From Isoetes taiwanensis (Eukaryota > Streptophyta > Lycopodiopsida > Isoetales > Isoetaceae), in NCBI GenBank assembly GCA_021234155.1, contig JAJEKV010000003.1, positions 10,540,413 to 10,604,412 of the forward strand: a stretch of DNA of 64,000 nucleotides, given 5' to 3'. The notes below the pieces were generated by a model. That model was not told the DNA's origin. It saw only the letters and a program-made list of their open reading frames with translations, and did no database searches. Position 1 is the stretch's first letter. Every line of letters starts with the position of its first letter. Of this stretch, positions 36,289 to 46,315 are shown one piece after another. Position numbers and translations under genes: made by a program.

Positions 36289-36663
36289 TTTTCTCGACTT
36301 GAAGTCGAAAAGTCCCTTGAATGTCTAATTTTCTTTTTACTTCTTCGGGTTTTCGACTTCATGAAGTCGAGAAAGCTCTGCATCCTTTGATTTTTAGCGT
36401 TACCACGGCTTTCTCGACTTCGCGAGTGAAACCCCGCCGATAATCAGCAAATGTTAGGATGGCGGGGCTTTCGACTTCATGATCAGAAAGTCCCTGAATG
36501 TCTAATTTTCTTTTTATTGGCTAAGGGTTTTCGACTTCGCGAGTCGAAAAGCTCCGCATCCTTTGATTTTCTGTGTTACTCACGGCTTTCGCGAAATGAA
36601 ACCCCATGATAATCGGCAAATGTTAGGATGGCGGGGGCTTTCTCGACTCGCGAAGTCGAAATG
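36289..36663. repeat. 178-bp tandem duplication carrying six or seven palindromes
   Basis: Copy one (about 36309-36487) and copy two (about 36488-36663) share TCTAATTTTCTTTTTA, GCATCCTTTGATTTT and CAAATGTTAGGATGGCGGGG. Palindromic sites lie near 36289, 36351, 36408, 36467, 36528, 36590 and 36639. Equivalent sites in the two copies differ: the second pair has centre CATG in copy one and CGCG in copy two, and another site is nearly deleted in copy two. It lies within a predicted intron of the minus-strand gene. Confidence 0.8.
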
Positions 36664-38119
36664 GAAAGATTCAGAGAGTTATTTACCTTTATGAGCGGCA
36701 CTCGGCCGCTATTGTGTTCCGCGGTGGCTAATCGCCGCCGATTCGGTTCTTTGGCGTCTCCGCCGAAAAGAACTCTCGCACTCTCGCTGGCATATCTATC
36801 CTTGATCCTTGCGGCACCTCCTTCTCCGCTCCGCAATACTTGAGCCGCCCACCGAATCTTGACCGCCTACAACCCGAACCGGACTTCTTTTCCTTCGGAT
36901 CTTCCTCGGACTTCCAAATGAACAACTCACCCGTCGATCACGCTAAAGGTATGACATCCGCAGCATTGGATCTGCAATAGGATGTCGCACCATCGAGGTT
37001 CGTAATCTCCAAAGATGTGTGCTTTGGATTAAATTCCCTCGTGGTGTGGTTGAACAAGACGGCATCTCCCGTGGCAAACCTTCACCGCCTAATGTCCAAA
37101 GGCGGCTTTGTGTGATATTCCCAACGGATAATACCGAGCTAGACGCTCCATTTTCACGGCCCCCTCTCGTGAAATCCTCGATCCGATCATCTCGATCGAG
37201 GTTTGGGGACTCGACCATATCTTCGCCTCCTTCGCCATCCGATTCCTCCCGTGTGGTGTCATCATCCCCATCTTTGTTTTTGGTGGACTTTTTGTGTATG
37301 AACCACAACTTCATTCCCCATCAGAGTGTTGTAGAGTCTTCAAAGACAAGAGAAGTGAAGCTCCCCGTATTGAAATGTTTTTCCCCGACTCACGAAATCT
37401 CCATACCAAGCTCCCCGGATGTTAGGGTTCCGCCTCCTTCATCCCTTCCGATCCTTCCACCCAAGGTTCTCGACAATTTAAAGGCGCCTGGCCTTTTTTC
37501 GGTGCCCTTAGCCTTGCTCATGGAAGAGTGAGAATAATTTGAAACCGCTAATTTTTGGTGCGATAGAACTTACTCTTTCCCGGCAGTCCTCGACATGTAG
37601 TGTTAAATGCTTCGACCGGGCGCAGAGATCGGAGAGCACAACACCGATTTTCTTGTACTTGTCTCCTGAGCTCTTCTTGTCCCTTTGGTGTAGAAACAGA
37701 TCTTTCTCCTTCCCACTTGTGTCGATACCTCGACATACCACCAAGAATCTGGCCACTGTTTCAAGAAGCTCGTCTCCAGTCCCTCGATGACGAAGAATGG
37801 AGTTCGGCGCCAATCACCGGTGAGTCCGGAGGTGAATGCTGCAAGAAGAAAGGATGGATCGGTTAAGGTATTCCGACAAAAGAAAAACCTCGTGAGCTCA
37901 CCTGGGGTGTTTGTCTTCTTCTTCTTCTTTGCCGCCGGTAGAAGCATCCCCCCAGGCCTCCTTCTTGGGCGGAGTCATGTCTATATGCCCTCTCATCCTC
38001 TTCGCACCCCTCAGAAATTAAGTTTCCTCCGCGGGTTGTGAGTTTTAGGACTGCATGTAAAAAGATCGGCGTGTTCTTTTAGTTTGAACTTAAGGACATG
38101 CAATCATTTATGAAAAGAA

Positions 38120-38156
38120 GCGGGCTAAAAGTACAGCACGGTCGGCTTTAGCCCGC
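38120..38156. repeat. 10-bp perfect stem hairpin between divergent genes
   Basis: GCGGGCTAAA (38120-38129) and TTTAGCCCGC (38147-38156) form a perfect stem with a 17-base loop. It lies in the 220-bp gap between the start of the minus-strand gene and the divergent plus-strand exon, where a shared promoter would be expected. Confidence 0.6.
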
Positions 38157-38214
38157 CCAAACACTATTTCGAAATTTAATCACATCAAGGGACTAAGTGA
38201 GCGGAGCGTAGTTT

Positions 38215-38581
38215 ATCTTCCCTGCGGCATTGGGGACCTCGACTTCGGAGGGGAGCATCGACTGTTAGCGACTTCCGGAATGGCGCCGCTGACGCTGAAG
38301 CTAACTAACGCCTTGCATATGTGTTTTTCCTGACCGCTAGCGTCCCTATTGCAAGCAGTTGATTTGATCGATGAGCACGGAGCTAAGGTAGGAAGCGGAG
38401 AGGAGCTGCCAGACACGGGAACTCTACACTGCGGCGCCATGGAACGGGGATACGCGAGAATCGCAGTGATACAAGTATTAGATGCGAATACACTCTTGAA
38501 GAGACCGACAGAAGAAGCAAAGACTCTAGGTGAGGCTGCGGGATCCGTGATACAGTGGCCCAAGGAATTACTGCGTGAAGA
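38215..38581 (+). pseudogene. DUF8039-like exon of a CACTA/Ulp1-type transposon protein
   Basis: The open frame reads VDLIDEHGAKVGSGEELPDT, GYARIAVIQVLDANTLLKRP and TLGEAAGSVIQWPKELL. This matches the pattern of DUF8039, a domain in plant En/Spm (CACTA) and Ulp1-protease-containing transposon proteins: G..hG..L..GY.+V.V..V...A.L..PT.E..TLG.A.G..VQWP..L. It ends at GAAGAG|GTGAGT, a good donor. The reading frame upstream of about 38340 contains a stop, so the 5' end may be another exon or decayed. No later exon was found. It diverges from the minus-strand gene, which suggests two genes of one element. Confidence 0.5.
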
Positions 38582-38639
38582 GGTGAGTTTCAGAGATGCC
38601 TATGTTATTTCGCTTGTAGAACATGCCGTATGTGTTTAA

Positions 38640-38786
38640 ATAATGGAACTGCTGATAAGCTCGACGGATTCATTGTTTCTTTGTCGAGCATTTTTCAACT
38701 TCGATAGATGATTTACTCTCTGGGTTGAGAGATGCTCGGCAAGGAAACAATGGATCGGGGGTAAAGAACAGTTCCGTTTTAGGTGT
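38640..38786. repeat. large imperfect hairpin
   Basis: Arms of about 33 bases pair between 38665-38697 (GATTCATTGTTTC...TTGTCGAGCAT) and 38724-38756 (ATGCTCGGCAAGGAAACAATGGATC at the end). An outer pair AATGGAACTG / CAGTTCCGTT (about 38641 and 38772) extends the structure to about 146 bp. Confidence 0.7.
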
Positions 38787-38862
38787 GTTTTTTCATGGAC
38801 TGTTTACTTGGAATGTTGTACATAGATCAGGCTAGGACTAAGGCCCAGGAGATGCGGTTCAA

Positions 38863-40070
38863 ATGCATCCTCTTGTAGTTAGTCGGAGGGGCCTCCCATT
38901 CTCCAAACCACTCCTCTTCGCAATATTCGAGGAAGATGGTTCAAGGAGAGTGGCTCGACATGTGCTAGAGGCACTTGGGACTAAAAAAGAGAATAGAAAG
39001 TGCAAGATTTGTAGAGAATGCAAGCCTTGGCTTCCTCTCTCCGTGGTTTCCCCTCAGATTAGTTGTAGAGGCCTCCACCCAGTCCCAGCCCCTCCCCTTC
39101 GCAATATTCGGCGAAGATGGTTCGGCGGAGAGTGACTCGACCGGGTCGAGGCCACCGCTACCCGCATTACCTGAGAATTGGTCGGTTAAGATTCTCGACT
39201 TGCGAGTCGAGAATGCTTGGCTTCCTGTCTACATTCTCGACTCGCAAGTCGAGAATGCCTTGGCCATCCAGAACTCCGGTTAGTACACATGGAGTGCCGG
39301 TTGGGTAAGGCATTCCCGACTCGCGAGCCGAGAATGCATACAGCAAGCTCTGTGGTTTCCCTGTGGTTAGTTGTAGAGGCCTCCACCCAATCAGAGCCCA
39401 TCCCCTTCGCAATATTCGACGAAGAAGGTTCGAAGGAGACGGTCTTTGATTGGGTAGAGGCCACTGCGACCACACACAGGAGAATTGGGTTGCTAAGAGT
39501 TGGCCTGCAGACAGTCAAAAACACTTCCCTTCGCAATGTCCGAGGAAGATAGAAGGAGAGTGTTTAAGACTGTCTGCAGGCCAGCTCTAGAGTGCACTAG
39601 AGCCTGCGTTTTCTCGACTCACGAGTCGAGAAAGCAGCCAGCAACTCTGTGGTTAGTCGCCGAGGCCTCCACCCAATCGAGCCCATCCCCCGCAATATTC
39701 GGCGAAGATGGTTCAAGGAGACGGGTCTTTGATTGGGTAGAGGCCATCATGACCACACCGCAGGGAGAATTGGTTGCTAAGGCTTGGCTGCAGACAAATA
39801 AAACCACTTCCCTTCGCACGTCCCGAGGAAGATAGAAGGAGAGTGGTTGAGACCGCTGCTCGTGCCAGCTCTAGAGTGCACTAGAGCTCGCTTCGTTTTC
39901 TCGACTCACGAAGTCGGTGAAAGCGCCAGCACCTCGTGGTTAGTTGCCGAGGCCTCCACCCGGTCGAGCCAGTCCTCTTCGCAATATTCGGCGAGCATGG
40001 TTCAAGGAGAGTGGCTCGAGACCGGGTGGAGGCACCGCGACGACACAAAGGGCCATTGGCAGGTATCACA
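38863..40070. repeat. tandem array of 180-310 bp units, each built from nested palindromes
   Basis: Five units are marked by CTTCGCAATATTCG near 38917, 39099, 39407, 39690 and 39979. Each has outer arms GGCCTCCACCCAATC / GATTGGGTAGAGGCC or variants, and a core CTTCGC...GCGAAG. Some units add a second hairpin (arms GCAGACAGTC / GACTGTCTGC at about 39510-39580), a CTCTAGAGTGCACTAGAG palindrome, and a CTCGACT-type palindrome (39191-39214, 39233-39256, 39310-39337, 39610-39633, 39897-39922). No coding sequence is supported. Confidence 0.85.
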
Positions 40071-40074
40071 TTCT

Positions 40075-40400
40075 AATTCAATGAAGTCGAGAAGGCTGCA
40101 GCCAGGTTCTAAAGAATGTGAAGACATTGGGTAGTCAGCAATCGAATCATGAAGTCGAGAATCCCTCAACCGCCAGTCCAGAGAGTGTACATTCCTCTTC
40201 ACGAAACGGGGTCGAGAAGTTCTCGACTTCAGCGAGCCCAGAAGAAGGCCTCAGACTTCCCGGACTGTTGGCAAGTGAAGTATTCTCAACTCGCCACTCC
40301 TTCTCGCATGTCTCCCCGCAGCGGGATTTGCCGTGAGTTAGAAATGGAGATTCTCGTGAAGCAATTCCTATTCTCGAGTTCTTCTTTGGGAGAAAGACAT
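40075..40400. repeat. degenerate half-palindromes
   Basis: Single arms occur near 40083 and 40155 (GAAGTCGAGAA). A reversed arrangement GTCGAGAA-G-TTCTCGAC lies at 40211-40227, and further TTCTC fragments lie near 40280, 40350 and 40373. This looks like the decayed edge of the array. Confidence 0.6.
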
Positions 40401-41270
40401 TCCTAGTTATTTTCTGTTAATGCTCGCAATATCTTACTTCCTAAAACCAAATCTCGATGATTTCTATCTCGGTTTGCTTGCTACTACTCTAACCACAATT
40501 CTCACTTGTGCCCGTACAATGTATTCAATTCAACCACAAGCAAGAAAAAGATAACAAAAAAAGAAAAACAATACAAAGATTAATGAGATTAATGAGAAAA
40601 CAGAGAACAAAGTGGAGAACAAGATGAGAGAACGAAAGGGGAGAACAATCTGGAAAAAATGAGATTAAAAAGGGTATGATATTACAAAAACATACACGGA
40701 AGATTTGCTTGGATGAGGAGGAGGCTTCCGAAGTTCGCTTCCATGTGGGTATAGTCGTTGACAAAGCGTGAATAAGGATTTGTCGGGCATGTAATTGTAT
40801 CGAGGGATTAATAAGAGCCTCTAACAACGTAATATAAGTAAAAATGCACTAAAGGACTTCGAGAAAAACTAAAAAGCAAAGACTAAAAGGGCCTCACTTT
40901 CTTCTCGGTGGTAACGCCCGCTCGAACAATGAATCTGCGAGAACCCTACTTGAAAGCGCCCCGAGATCCGTCGACCAAGCTCTTTGTCATAAGATGGCGC
41001 CGGAATCGCCGGTTCGATCGATCGCCGATCGGTAAAGCGGCGCCTAAGGAAACAGGGGGAGGAAGAGTGATCGAGAAAACGGGGGGAGGAAGAATGGTCT
41101 GGGGAGAGGAAGAGGGTGCGAGACTTCTGGCCGCACCCTCGAACCTCGTAAAAGTGCAATAATAAAAACCATTGTCACGTGTGTGGGCCATGCCCTCCAT
41201 GGCGTGGCGATGGATTCTTGACGTGGCCGCGTTTCACCTCTCAAGAGGCCGCGTGGGGCCATGACAAAAT
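40401..41270. other. right part of the G+C-rich unit; T/C-rich leader-like stretch on minus strand
   Basis: The minus strand at about 41130-40980 is pyrimidine-rich with repeated CTTCCTCCCCC, followed by a short ORF starting MTKSLVDGSRGAF. This resembles a 5' leader, but no downstream exon can be attached. The G+C-rich composition ends near 41.27 kb. Confidence 0.35.
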
Positions 41271-41274
41271 ATGA

Positions 41275-41560
41275 AAGGGTAGGTTATATGTTTATATATG
41301 TTATCTTATGTATTTAATAAGGTTTCAATGGTTGTATTTAATATGGTTTCAATGGTTGTATTTAATATGGTTTCAATGGTTACAATGTTTACATATGGTT
41401 TAGAATGAGTGTGGTTGTATGCTTTAATATGGTTATATGATTTTAGTTAATATGGTTGTATGATTTTAGTTAATATGGTTGTATGATTTAATATGATTAT
41501 ATTTAATATGTTTGTATGGTTTTATATGGTTCATATGGTCATATTTGTGGTGTTTGGGGC
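41275..41560. repeat. AT-rich tandem repeats
   Basis: GGTTTCAATGGTTGTATTTAATAT repeats about three times at 41322-41390, and GATTTTAGTTAATATGGTTGTAT about twice at 41440-41490. Shorter GGTT/TATATGG variants follow up to about 41560. Confidence 0.75.
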
Positions 41561-41596
41561 TATATGGTTTTAATGTGAGCTTTTTCATTCGGGGAG

Positions 41597-44521
41597 CATG
41601 TGAGATGAGTAAAATGGAGCCGTGGAATTCCAAAGGAGGCCATTGCCCTAGGCTCCAATGGAGGAAGATGGGTTGCCTTTTGTTGCACCCTTGCAAACTG
41701 CATCGGTATTTGCGAGGGGCATAATAACTGCTTGCTTGATCCATTTGATAGTGTGAATGATGAGAGGTCGGGAGATGAACATCTTGGAGTTGGCATTGTG
41801 AAGCTTCTTATCGGGTTGATACTATCATGTCCCGTGGAAGCTCTAGTGATTGCATTGTGTGCTCGGGGCTGCCGGAGTCCCAAGCTCGCTTGAGATGGCC
41901 AATTAGATTTATTACACACAAGAATGGTGATACTCTAGAATGCCCTCTTGAACTACACACCCCAAGGCCCACCCAAGGCCATGTGGAAGATTTGGTGGTC
42001 GATGAGCATCCTTTGATCACAAGGAAGAGACGCTATGTCTTTCATAAAAGGCACCAAAAGGTGCCCAAGAGGCCTAGAAGTGACAAATATTTAGAAAGGA
42101 TGGAAAGTATGGCACCAACCAAAGAAAACCCGGAGGCAATTAGGGGACAAGAGTGTTGCAACCTAGATTGCACAAAGGCATTACAATGTGGATGACCTCG
42201 TGCGGATAAGGTCCCAATACATTGGACAGACTTCAAAAGATAGGATTAATTTCATTTACTCCTTGTGTAGGAATTCCAAATATGATGAAAACACAGATCG
42301 GCCAAGCTATATCAATTGAGGGGAATGAAGGTATGTATGAGAGCATTGAGATGGATTCTTGGGGTGAGCAAGTCTTCATTTTACAGACATCGGGAGCAGG
42401 GTTAGAAAAGGGCACACTTTGTCCAACATGGTAATGCACTCACTTTGAAACCTAGAGCAAATACTCTAAAGGCCATTGCAGTCTTGAGAGCTTTGTGAGA
42501 TACATGTCTCAATCTATGCCCCACAAGTCGAAGGTGAACGAGCACGGTGTGCGAAGTGGTGCAAAGAGTGTTGCCACAACACTATATCCAAAAGGAGTGC
42601 CTTAAGGAGGTCAACTCCATCCTAGAAACTACCGGAGGTAGGCCTCTTTCTCAATCACATTTCAGCAAGTTATGGAGCACTCACTTCTGGGGCGTGAGTG
42701 TCCTACAACACATGCCATTCTCAAAGTGCAACACTTGCATTCAACTCAAGGATACACTTGCATCAACCGCAATAGAGAAAGAAAGAATGGCAATTAGGGA
42801 GCAATTTGCGATCACCAAAGGGACCAAATATCATGTAGACAGTTGTATTGGCGGGGAGAACATTTTTCGAGATGCAGCGGGACAAATTTTTGTGTATAAT
42901 TCATGATAAGATGGACCAACACAAGACTTTCTTGCCAAAGCTAGATCCTTTACCCAAGCGTTGTCAAAACGCTTTTCGGATGAAAGTAAGTCCAAGGGGT
43001 GTATTAACACATGGTCATGGAACTGAACATATGGTCATTTTGTGCTTGATCTATGGAGAGATGATCCAAACTTCCATGTGAGCTCTATTTTCAAGTGCCC
43101 GAGAACACTAGAGAAAGGATCGATAGAAGGGAGGAGGTATTCCCCTTGAAGACCCATTTTTGAGGCTTTGATGGATGATCAACCGCTTTGTTACCAAAGG
43201 CGATAAAAAAGCTCACATCCAAGGTGTCTAGTGAATCAAGGAGGACTTGGGATGATTTCCCCTTACTTGAGAAATCACCGCCTAAGGAGCTATGTGTTCG
43301 GTTGGACAACTGTTGGAAAGAAAACAAGAATAGATGGATGTTTGGGGCAATGTCATACTTGACACAGAAGGGGAGTATTCAAAGTTGTGAAAGTGGGATT
43401 CATGATGGTTGGGCATACGCATGATGATATAGATGGATTCTTTGGAACTTTCTCCACCAAGCTCAAGAGAGAAAACGTGACCACTCTCCCCTGAACTAAT
43501 GGATGTGTTTGAGAGCCGCATTGACCCCAACCCAATGGCTTTCTTGATGGATGAGGTTGCATTGGAAATCATTTGTAGAAGGATACTTGCTAGATGGCAA
43601 GGACCAGTTAATGACAGACACACAAAGCCACTTCAATTCAAGTTTTGGGTTAGGGATGGAATACCAATCATGCAATATAAGTGGAGACCAGGTGACAAGT
43701 TGTGGATGCCCCGTACAAGGTATCGAGTTGTGGCAAAGGGGTGTCACTGGTGAAGTTCTCATTCCTAAAGGGCAGCCAAAACCACTACCTCCCTTCAAGA
43801 CAGTCAAAGACTCTAGCCAACCGGGTGAAGGGCATCAAGGATTACATAACGACCGGGATGATGTTCAAATGGAAAGCACACCTCCACTCTTAAGAAAAAT
43901 CAAATGGACTCCCTAATCAAGTCTTGGGAGAAAGTTGTGACATGCTTAGAAACCCAAATGTACCATGTGGGAGGGAGCTAAGAGACGGGGTTCTTGCCCG
44001 AGTCAAGATGGGAGGGTTCTCAAGGTGCAAGCACGTCTAAGAATGCTCACTTGGGTCCCAACAAGGGTTCCAAGTGGTTTGTGGGAAGTAAGGCCTCAAA
44101 GCCGAAGTGGTTTGATCTTCCCCGAGTGGGATCCCTTTGAGGACATCAAGGAAGGATACTTTGTGCTAGTAAGGCCTGATGATGAGGATCCGTCCAATAT
44201 GGTTAGGGGTGGCACTCTCCTCGATGTGACCACCACTATGCCCGATGGAGAGGAGTTAAGGGCCCCGGATTCCAAATTCAATATTGGGAGCCCATTGGGA
44301 GGCACAAGAAGGCCAACTTGAAGGAGCAATACACTGACTGCTGGGAGAAGAAGTGGAGGGCAAATTATGCTGACCCTCAAAGGAGGGAATTGGTGGAGTG
44401 TGTGGTATGGTCATATCCAAGTTCTCACATTGCAAAAGACAACACACACAAGATCCCAAGAAAGGAGATGGACAAGGCCATGAGCAACCTCCATGCTATA
44501 TCATTGTATGAGGGTGCATAA
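41597..44521 (+). pseudogene. DUF7869-type putative transposase, decayed
   Basis: Plus-strand segments in several frames follow the layout of DUF7869 proteins, which are encoded by mobile elements in plants, animals and oomycetes: a Cys-containing block with PFSKCNTCIQLKDTLAST near 42.72 kb, then KMDQHKTFLPKL near 42.91 kb (metal-binding Asp in the family), THGHGTEHM near 43.01 kb, ELCVRLDNCWKENKNRWMFG near 43.29 kb, a VGH-(T)-HDDIDGFFGTFSTKL-like block near 43.4 kb, and a C-terminal region with GYFVLVRPDDEDPSN near 44.16 kb and YTDCWEKKWRAN near 44.33 kb before the stop at 44519-44521. At least eight frame breaks are present. Sequence before 41.83 kb is only weakly coding-like. No terminal inverted repeats were found. 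Confidence 0.7.
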
Positions 44522-44654
44522 TATTGAGAAGTTTGAAAACTTTCTCAACTAGTGGTTTGTAAAATTTATGAGGAAAACAAGTAACCCAATTCTATGTGTG
44601 TCATGTGTAATTCTATTCAAGCAATCAATTCAGAAATTTCTTTTATGGTTACTA

Positions 44655-45362
44655 TAGCCTCCTAGAGCCCAGGGAGACTCATGTTTATTACCAATGGCAG
44701 ACCAAGCGGTTTTGTAGCTGAAGCCTGCTCTATTACTGTGACCCCACAAAGGAAGGTATTATCCGAGTCCATTACAATAGAACATTTGTTCTTATTCAGC
44801 ACCACTCCTGAAGCTCTGCCAAAAAGATCCATAGCTGCCAGGAAGGAGGGTAGACTGTAACCATCATCTTATAAGAACACAAAACTGTCATCAACGTACT
44901 GCATCAGGGACAACTTATCTAGATTCCCTGGCATTTGTAAATACTCTACGGATCCTATTTCTTATAATGCCATGGTGGCTTTGGTCACCAATTCAACCAC
45001 AATGAGAAACAAGTAAGGTGCTAATGGGCAACCTTGCCTTACCCTCCTTTAACATTCAAAAAAATTGGTGGGAGCTCCATTTACCAAGATAGCTGAGCAG
45101 CCTGCTTCATTGAATCCTTGTACTTCATCAACTACCTTGTCTGATAACCTCAAACGCTTCATGGCTTTGTGAAGAAAGGTCCAATCTATTGTACCAAAAG
45201 ACCTACTGAAATCCAACTTCAACAGCATGCATTTTTGCTTGGATACCTTGACCCAATTTAACCCTTAGCAAGTATTTTGTAGGAAGCATTGGTCAAGGAA
45301 ATCGGTTTCCAATCAGAGAAGGCAAATGGAGCTTCTACCTTTGGGACCAAGGCAATAAGGCC
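44655..45362 (-). pseudogene. LINE (L1-type) reverse transcriptase fragment
   Basis: The minus-strand translation gives SDWKPISLTNASYKILAK, the region around a processed G-x-VAH block, and MQYVDDSFVF, the Y-x-D-D catalytic box of reverse transcriptase, followed by FGRASGVVLNKNKCSIVMD. This is the order of an L1-like LINE. Multiple stops show that it is dead, and the 5' and 3' parts of the element are missing. Confidence 0.8.
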
Positions 45363-45456
45363 AGGCAATGTTAATTAAAAATCCGTTTTTTATTTTTAAA
45401 CTACTTTTATAAAAATCCTCATGTTTTCTAAAGGATTTTTATGATTTGGTATGGCC

Positions 45457-45484
<28 letters not shown>
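45457..45484 (+). repeat. poly(A) run, 28 bases
   Basis: An uninterrupted A run preceded by ATGGCC. It could mark the tail of a retroposed sequence, but I found no target-site duplication. Confidence 0.8.
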
Positions 45485-45487
<3 letters not shown>

Positions 45488-45571
45488 CATATTCTTTGCA
45501 TTGCTTTATTGAATATATTTGCTACGGTTAAAATGCACATTTTGGCTACAAGTTATAAAACATGGCATGCC

Positions 45572-46302
45572 TAATCACCTTGCTTAAGATTCAATAAGTT
45601 TATGATCAATAAGATCATGTACATTAAACATTTATATTCAAAACCATTCTTAAGACAATATCAAATCAATAAGCTAACTTCACCACTTGAGTCAAATTAA
45701 CAAATATTCATGACCATTGAATAAAATCATATCAATACTGTTCAAAAGGGATTGAATATAACACTGTAGCTTCGAACTTATTCACCGTCGAATTATCCAA
45801 TTCTTACCTTGACTTCACACGAAACACAAGTGTCTATCCAATGCACAATGATCTAAGCTTCTCATTGATTTATCTGAGCAGTCCGGCGGTCATGCCAGGC
45901 CGCTTGCTGGTTGCCGAAATCATCCGATCCTCATGCCTTCATTGCATTGGATCGAGACCCATTTGAACCAAAATTGACTCCAGCCATCTCGATGGTATCC
46001 CTAGAATATTTCTTCATACAAATTTAATGGTTTAACCATCGAATAACCTTATGCATTTAGATCAAATAAATGACCTAATACATGATCTACAACAACATGA
46101 ATTTCATATAATCCCCCTTTAGTTCTCCAACTTAAAATGTAATCCCTTGTTCTGCTCCGTAACCTTGTTCTGGCACATAACTGTACAAGATAATTATCTT
46201 CCATAACTTAACCCTTTTGTCTCTGTATTTTTCAACTGTTTTCCAACTTTGGTTTTCATTATTCAATATCAATGATTCATAATTATGACATGAGCTCCAA
46301 CA
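45572..46302 (-). repeat. copia 3' LTR, outer end missing
   Basis: It matches 48428-49175 closely, with scattered differences and a 12-base indel near 46137. About 50 bases at the plus-strand left end present in the other LTR are absent. Confidence 0.85.
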
Positions 46303-46312
46303 TTCCCCTTTC
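46303..46312 (-). other. copia polypurine tract
   Basis: GAAAGGGGAA on the minus strand lies directly before TGTTGGAG of the 3' LTR, the expected place for the plus-strand primer. Confidence 0.8.
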
Positions 46313-46315
46313 ATG

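Larger units (their letters stand above)
33649..37996 (-). pseudogene. split gene with FCP1/NIF-like HAD phosphatase C-terminus, many frame breaks
   Basis: Exon-like blocks alternate with intron-like blocks. The first runs from ATG at 37996, after an in-frame upstream stop, to CCCAG|GTGAGC at 37902. The next ends GAAAGA|GTAAGT near 37570, and others end at GTGAGT near 37390, AAAG|GTAAAT near 36685 and GAG|GTGAGT near 34620. The C-terminal part resembles plant FCP1-homology (NLI-interacting factor) HAD proteins: PTKLVIFGVNGVLA near 34.26 kb (motif I, with Gly replacing the nucleophile Asp), VGIWSCMAKKNIVNVLGVLG near 34.1 kb, HNTLIIGDSP near 33.9 kb and MDDKYFGEQEE before the stop at 33649-33651. 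Upstream parts (VARFLVVCRGIDTSGKEKD, YADMFSLEGQKK, CQPYINTKA) are unrecognised. The frame shifts every 50-150 bp. It may be an inactive transposon-borne gene, or its sequence may contain small errors. Confidence 0.5.

Noticed and set aside
38213-38563. 116-codon minus-strand ORF opposite the DUF8039 exon
   Set aside because: No domain or splice signals on that strand; the plus strand has both.
33299-40400. CRISPR array
   Set aside because: Spacing is irregular, the repeats are palindromic with no regular spacers, and the surroundings are eukaryotic split genes and retrotransposons.
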